From Acidobacteriaceae bacterium (GTDB lineage Bacteria; Acidobacteriota; Terriglobia; Terriglobales; Acidobacteriaceae): DNA of 7,652 bases. Location of the stretch: assembly GCA_003154055.1 (NCBI GenBank), contig PMCH01000014.1, positions 28,660 to 36,311 on the forward strand, in the 5' to 3' direction. Below, piece by piece: positions 6,831 through 7,652 of the stretch. Both the position numbers and the translations under genes were made by a program. The stretch's first letter is position 1, and every line of letters begins with the position of its first letter. Under the pieces are notes generated by a model. The model was not told the DNA's origin. It made no database searches and saw only the letters and a list, made by a program, of their open reading frames with translations.

Positions 6831-7045
6831 ACGGGCAAGAGGTTGCTGTCGAAATCAAACGCGCGAGGCCGGAATTGACGATCATACTTCTTTCCGGTCG
6901 CGAAGTGCTAACGCACGCCTTGGCGCTGGTTGATGCCTTTGTACCTAAGCTCGGGACCAGCCGGCAGTTGCTGCCAATAATCGCGGAGTTGTGCAGCTGG
7001 CCTCACGATGGTGCCACAAGAGAAGCAAACAGGGTTTCAGCATGA
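6827..7045 (+). CDS. Receiver (REC) domain protein, C-terminal half of a split gene
   Basis: This 72-codon frame overlaps the previous stop as ATGA (6827-6830). It supplies the missing part of the receiver fold: MNGQEVAVEIKRARP at 1-15 (loop after the phospho-Asp and helix 3), LTIILLSG at 17-24 (strand 4 with the conserved Ser/Thr, S23), and DAFVPK at 36-41, whose K41 is the conserved Lys of the active site, followed by LLPIIAEL as the last helix. Joined to the upstream half it would make a single-domain response regulator of about 137 residues, acting by protein contact rather than DNA binding. There is no independent ribosome site, so expression as a separate protein would need translational coupling across the ATGA. 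The resemblance to the receiver C-terminal half is clear; whether a protein is made is not. Confidence 0.7.
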   Translation: MNGQEVAVEIKRARPELTIILLSGREVLTHALALVDAFVPKLGTSRQLLPIIAELCSWPHDGATREANRVSA

Positions 7046-7209
7046 ACGCCGCAATGGATCTCGAACAACTTCTCATCATGTATAGCAGGGTGGTGGACGC
7101 ACCGAAGGGTTCGGAGGAACGATTGATCGCTGTGCGCGAGCTCCGGGATGTCATAAATAATGACGCCGCGCGCAGTCATACCCGACTCCGCCCCACATTC
7201 GAACTTTGA
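7042..7209 (+). CDS. Small hypothetical protein, translationally coupled to the receiver frame
   Basis: I do not recognise this 55-codon frame. It starts with ATGA (7042-7045), where the TGA ends the receiver C-terminal half, so the two would be translated in sequence; an AGGG about seven bases upstream is a weak ribosome site. The same frame is open back to ATG 6991, but that start overlaps the receiver and yields a Cys/Arg-rich, unlikely N-terminus. The product is soluble and mostly helical in character (MDLEQLLIMYSRVVDA, then GSEERLIAVRELRDVINN), with no membrane segment, signal peptide or Cys motif. A small protein co-translated with a lone receiver could be a partner, but this is only context. 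It may also be a chance frame, given that the neighbouring receiver is broken. Confidence 0.4.
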   Translation: MNAAMDLEQLLIMYSRVVDAPKGSEERLIAVRELRDVINNDAARSHTRLRPTFEL

Positions 7210-7652
7210 GGCCCACCAATCGCAGCGGTGTTCGCATCTCGATGATCCCGCCAGCGGCTGTACGAATTCCCCCTGCTTCTTGTGTCGGGGACAAGGTTTA
7301 TACGCTTTGGTTGGCAGTAGTCTAACCTCCGGAATCCGTCCAGTTTCTGGACTTCCCAAGAACGTATACTGAGGGAAGCTGGTATCCGAATCTATTGTGA
7401 CTGTGGGCTATGGCATGAGTGGGCCATGGTGAAACCACTCACAAAGCCAAGGTTGCGCGCTGTCTTTGGTTCCCAGTCGGCTGATTAACTCCTTCAGATA
7501 TCGCTTGTTCCGCCTGACGACTTTGGTTCCTCACTTGCACCAAATACACCGCTGCGCCGGTCTCTGGGGAGTGGTTGGAAGTCTTGCGTCACGGAAGGCG
7601 CGTTGCTCCAGGCAGGTTCCGTTGTGAGCCGAAACCAACCGCGACATTGCAG
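7210..7652. other. Stretch without a recognisable gene
   Basis: I find no convincing coding frame on either strand. The longest edge-reaching minus frame is about 50 codons and unrecognised. The stretch contains several short inverted repeats: GTCCAG/CTGGAC at 7338-7343 and 7347-7352 with a three-base loop; CTTCCC/GGGAAG at 7352-7357 and 7373-7378, which shares base 7352 with the first stem; and TGAGTGG/CCACTCA at 7416-7422 and 7435-7441. The octamer CTTTGGTT occurs three times (7305, 7464, 7521). No stem is followed by a T-run. It may include the 3' end of the receiver transcript, or further decayed sequence. Confidence 0.5.

Noticed and set aside
7003..7359. 118-codon minus-strand frame
   Set aside because: Covers the end of the receiver and the small ORF, changes character along its length and shows no motif; weaker than the plus-strand reading with ATGA overlap.
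7411..7530. 40-codon open minus frame with a basic helical run (VRRNKRYLKELISRLGTKD)
   Set aside because: It looks protein-like but has no start codon and stops on both sides; possibly a fragment, but I cannot tie it to any family.
1..7652. CRISPR array, insertion sequence or tRNA
   Set aside because: No regularly spaced repeats, no transposase motif or terminal repeats, and no tRNA cloverleaf were seen on either strand.

Overview
The window is a bacterial chromosomal segment of moderate GC content that is dominated by cyclic-di-GMP signalling genes and carries an unusual amount of gene decay. The single-domain receiver gene, the 'two membrane helices - PAS - GGDEF - EAL' layouts and the coiled-coil/HD-GYP remnant resemble proteins I associate with Acidobacteriota (Terriglobia-like soil bacteria). 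That assignment is inference from protein style only; there is no rRNA or other marker gene.

Layout, left to right. (1) The left edge holds the N-terminal part of a secreted gamma-glutamyltransferase-family gene on the minus strand; it runs off the window. (2) Divergent from it, a plus-strand ORF carries the coiled coil and the first few dozen residues of an HD-GYP-type phosphodiesterase, then loses all resemblance just before the catalytic HD pair. (3) A large plus-strand gene encodes a membrane-anchored PAS-PAS-GGDEF-EAL protein of 807 residues with every catalytic and inhibitory motif intact. (4) The next 770 bases hold a decayed minus-strand Ser/Thr protein kinase remnant and a strong hairpin. 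(5) A second large plus-strand gene encodes a 709-residue membrane-anchored PAS-GGDEF-EAL protein, with an 18-residue insertion separating the inhibitory RxxD motif from GGDEF. (6) A short plus-strand block follows: a receiver domain split in two by a one-base frame change at an ATGA overlap, then a 55-codon ORF that again starts in an ATGA overlap. (7) The last ~440 bases contain no gene I can support, only small inverted and direct repeats.

Taken together, the two intact bifunctional proteins could both make and degrade c-di-GMP under control of their own PAS sensors. The receiver protein is a possible small phospho-signalling partner, and the HD-GYP fragment looks like the remains of a third c-di-GMP enzyme. 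Nothing in the sequence proves a functional link between them; the spacing (179 to 770 bases between the large genes) argues for separate transcription units. I do not see a clearly new defence or mobile system here. The most unusual items are the split receiver gene with its chain of ATGA overlaps, the displaced I-site, the abrupt HD-GYP break, and the 12-bp hairpin with a Shine-Dalgarno-like motif before the second GGDEF-EAL gene.
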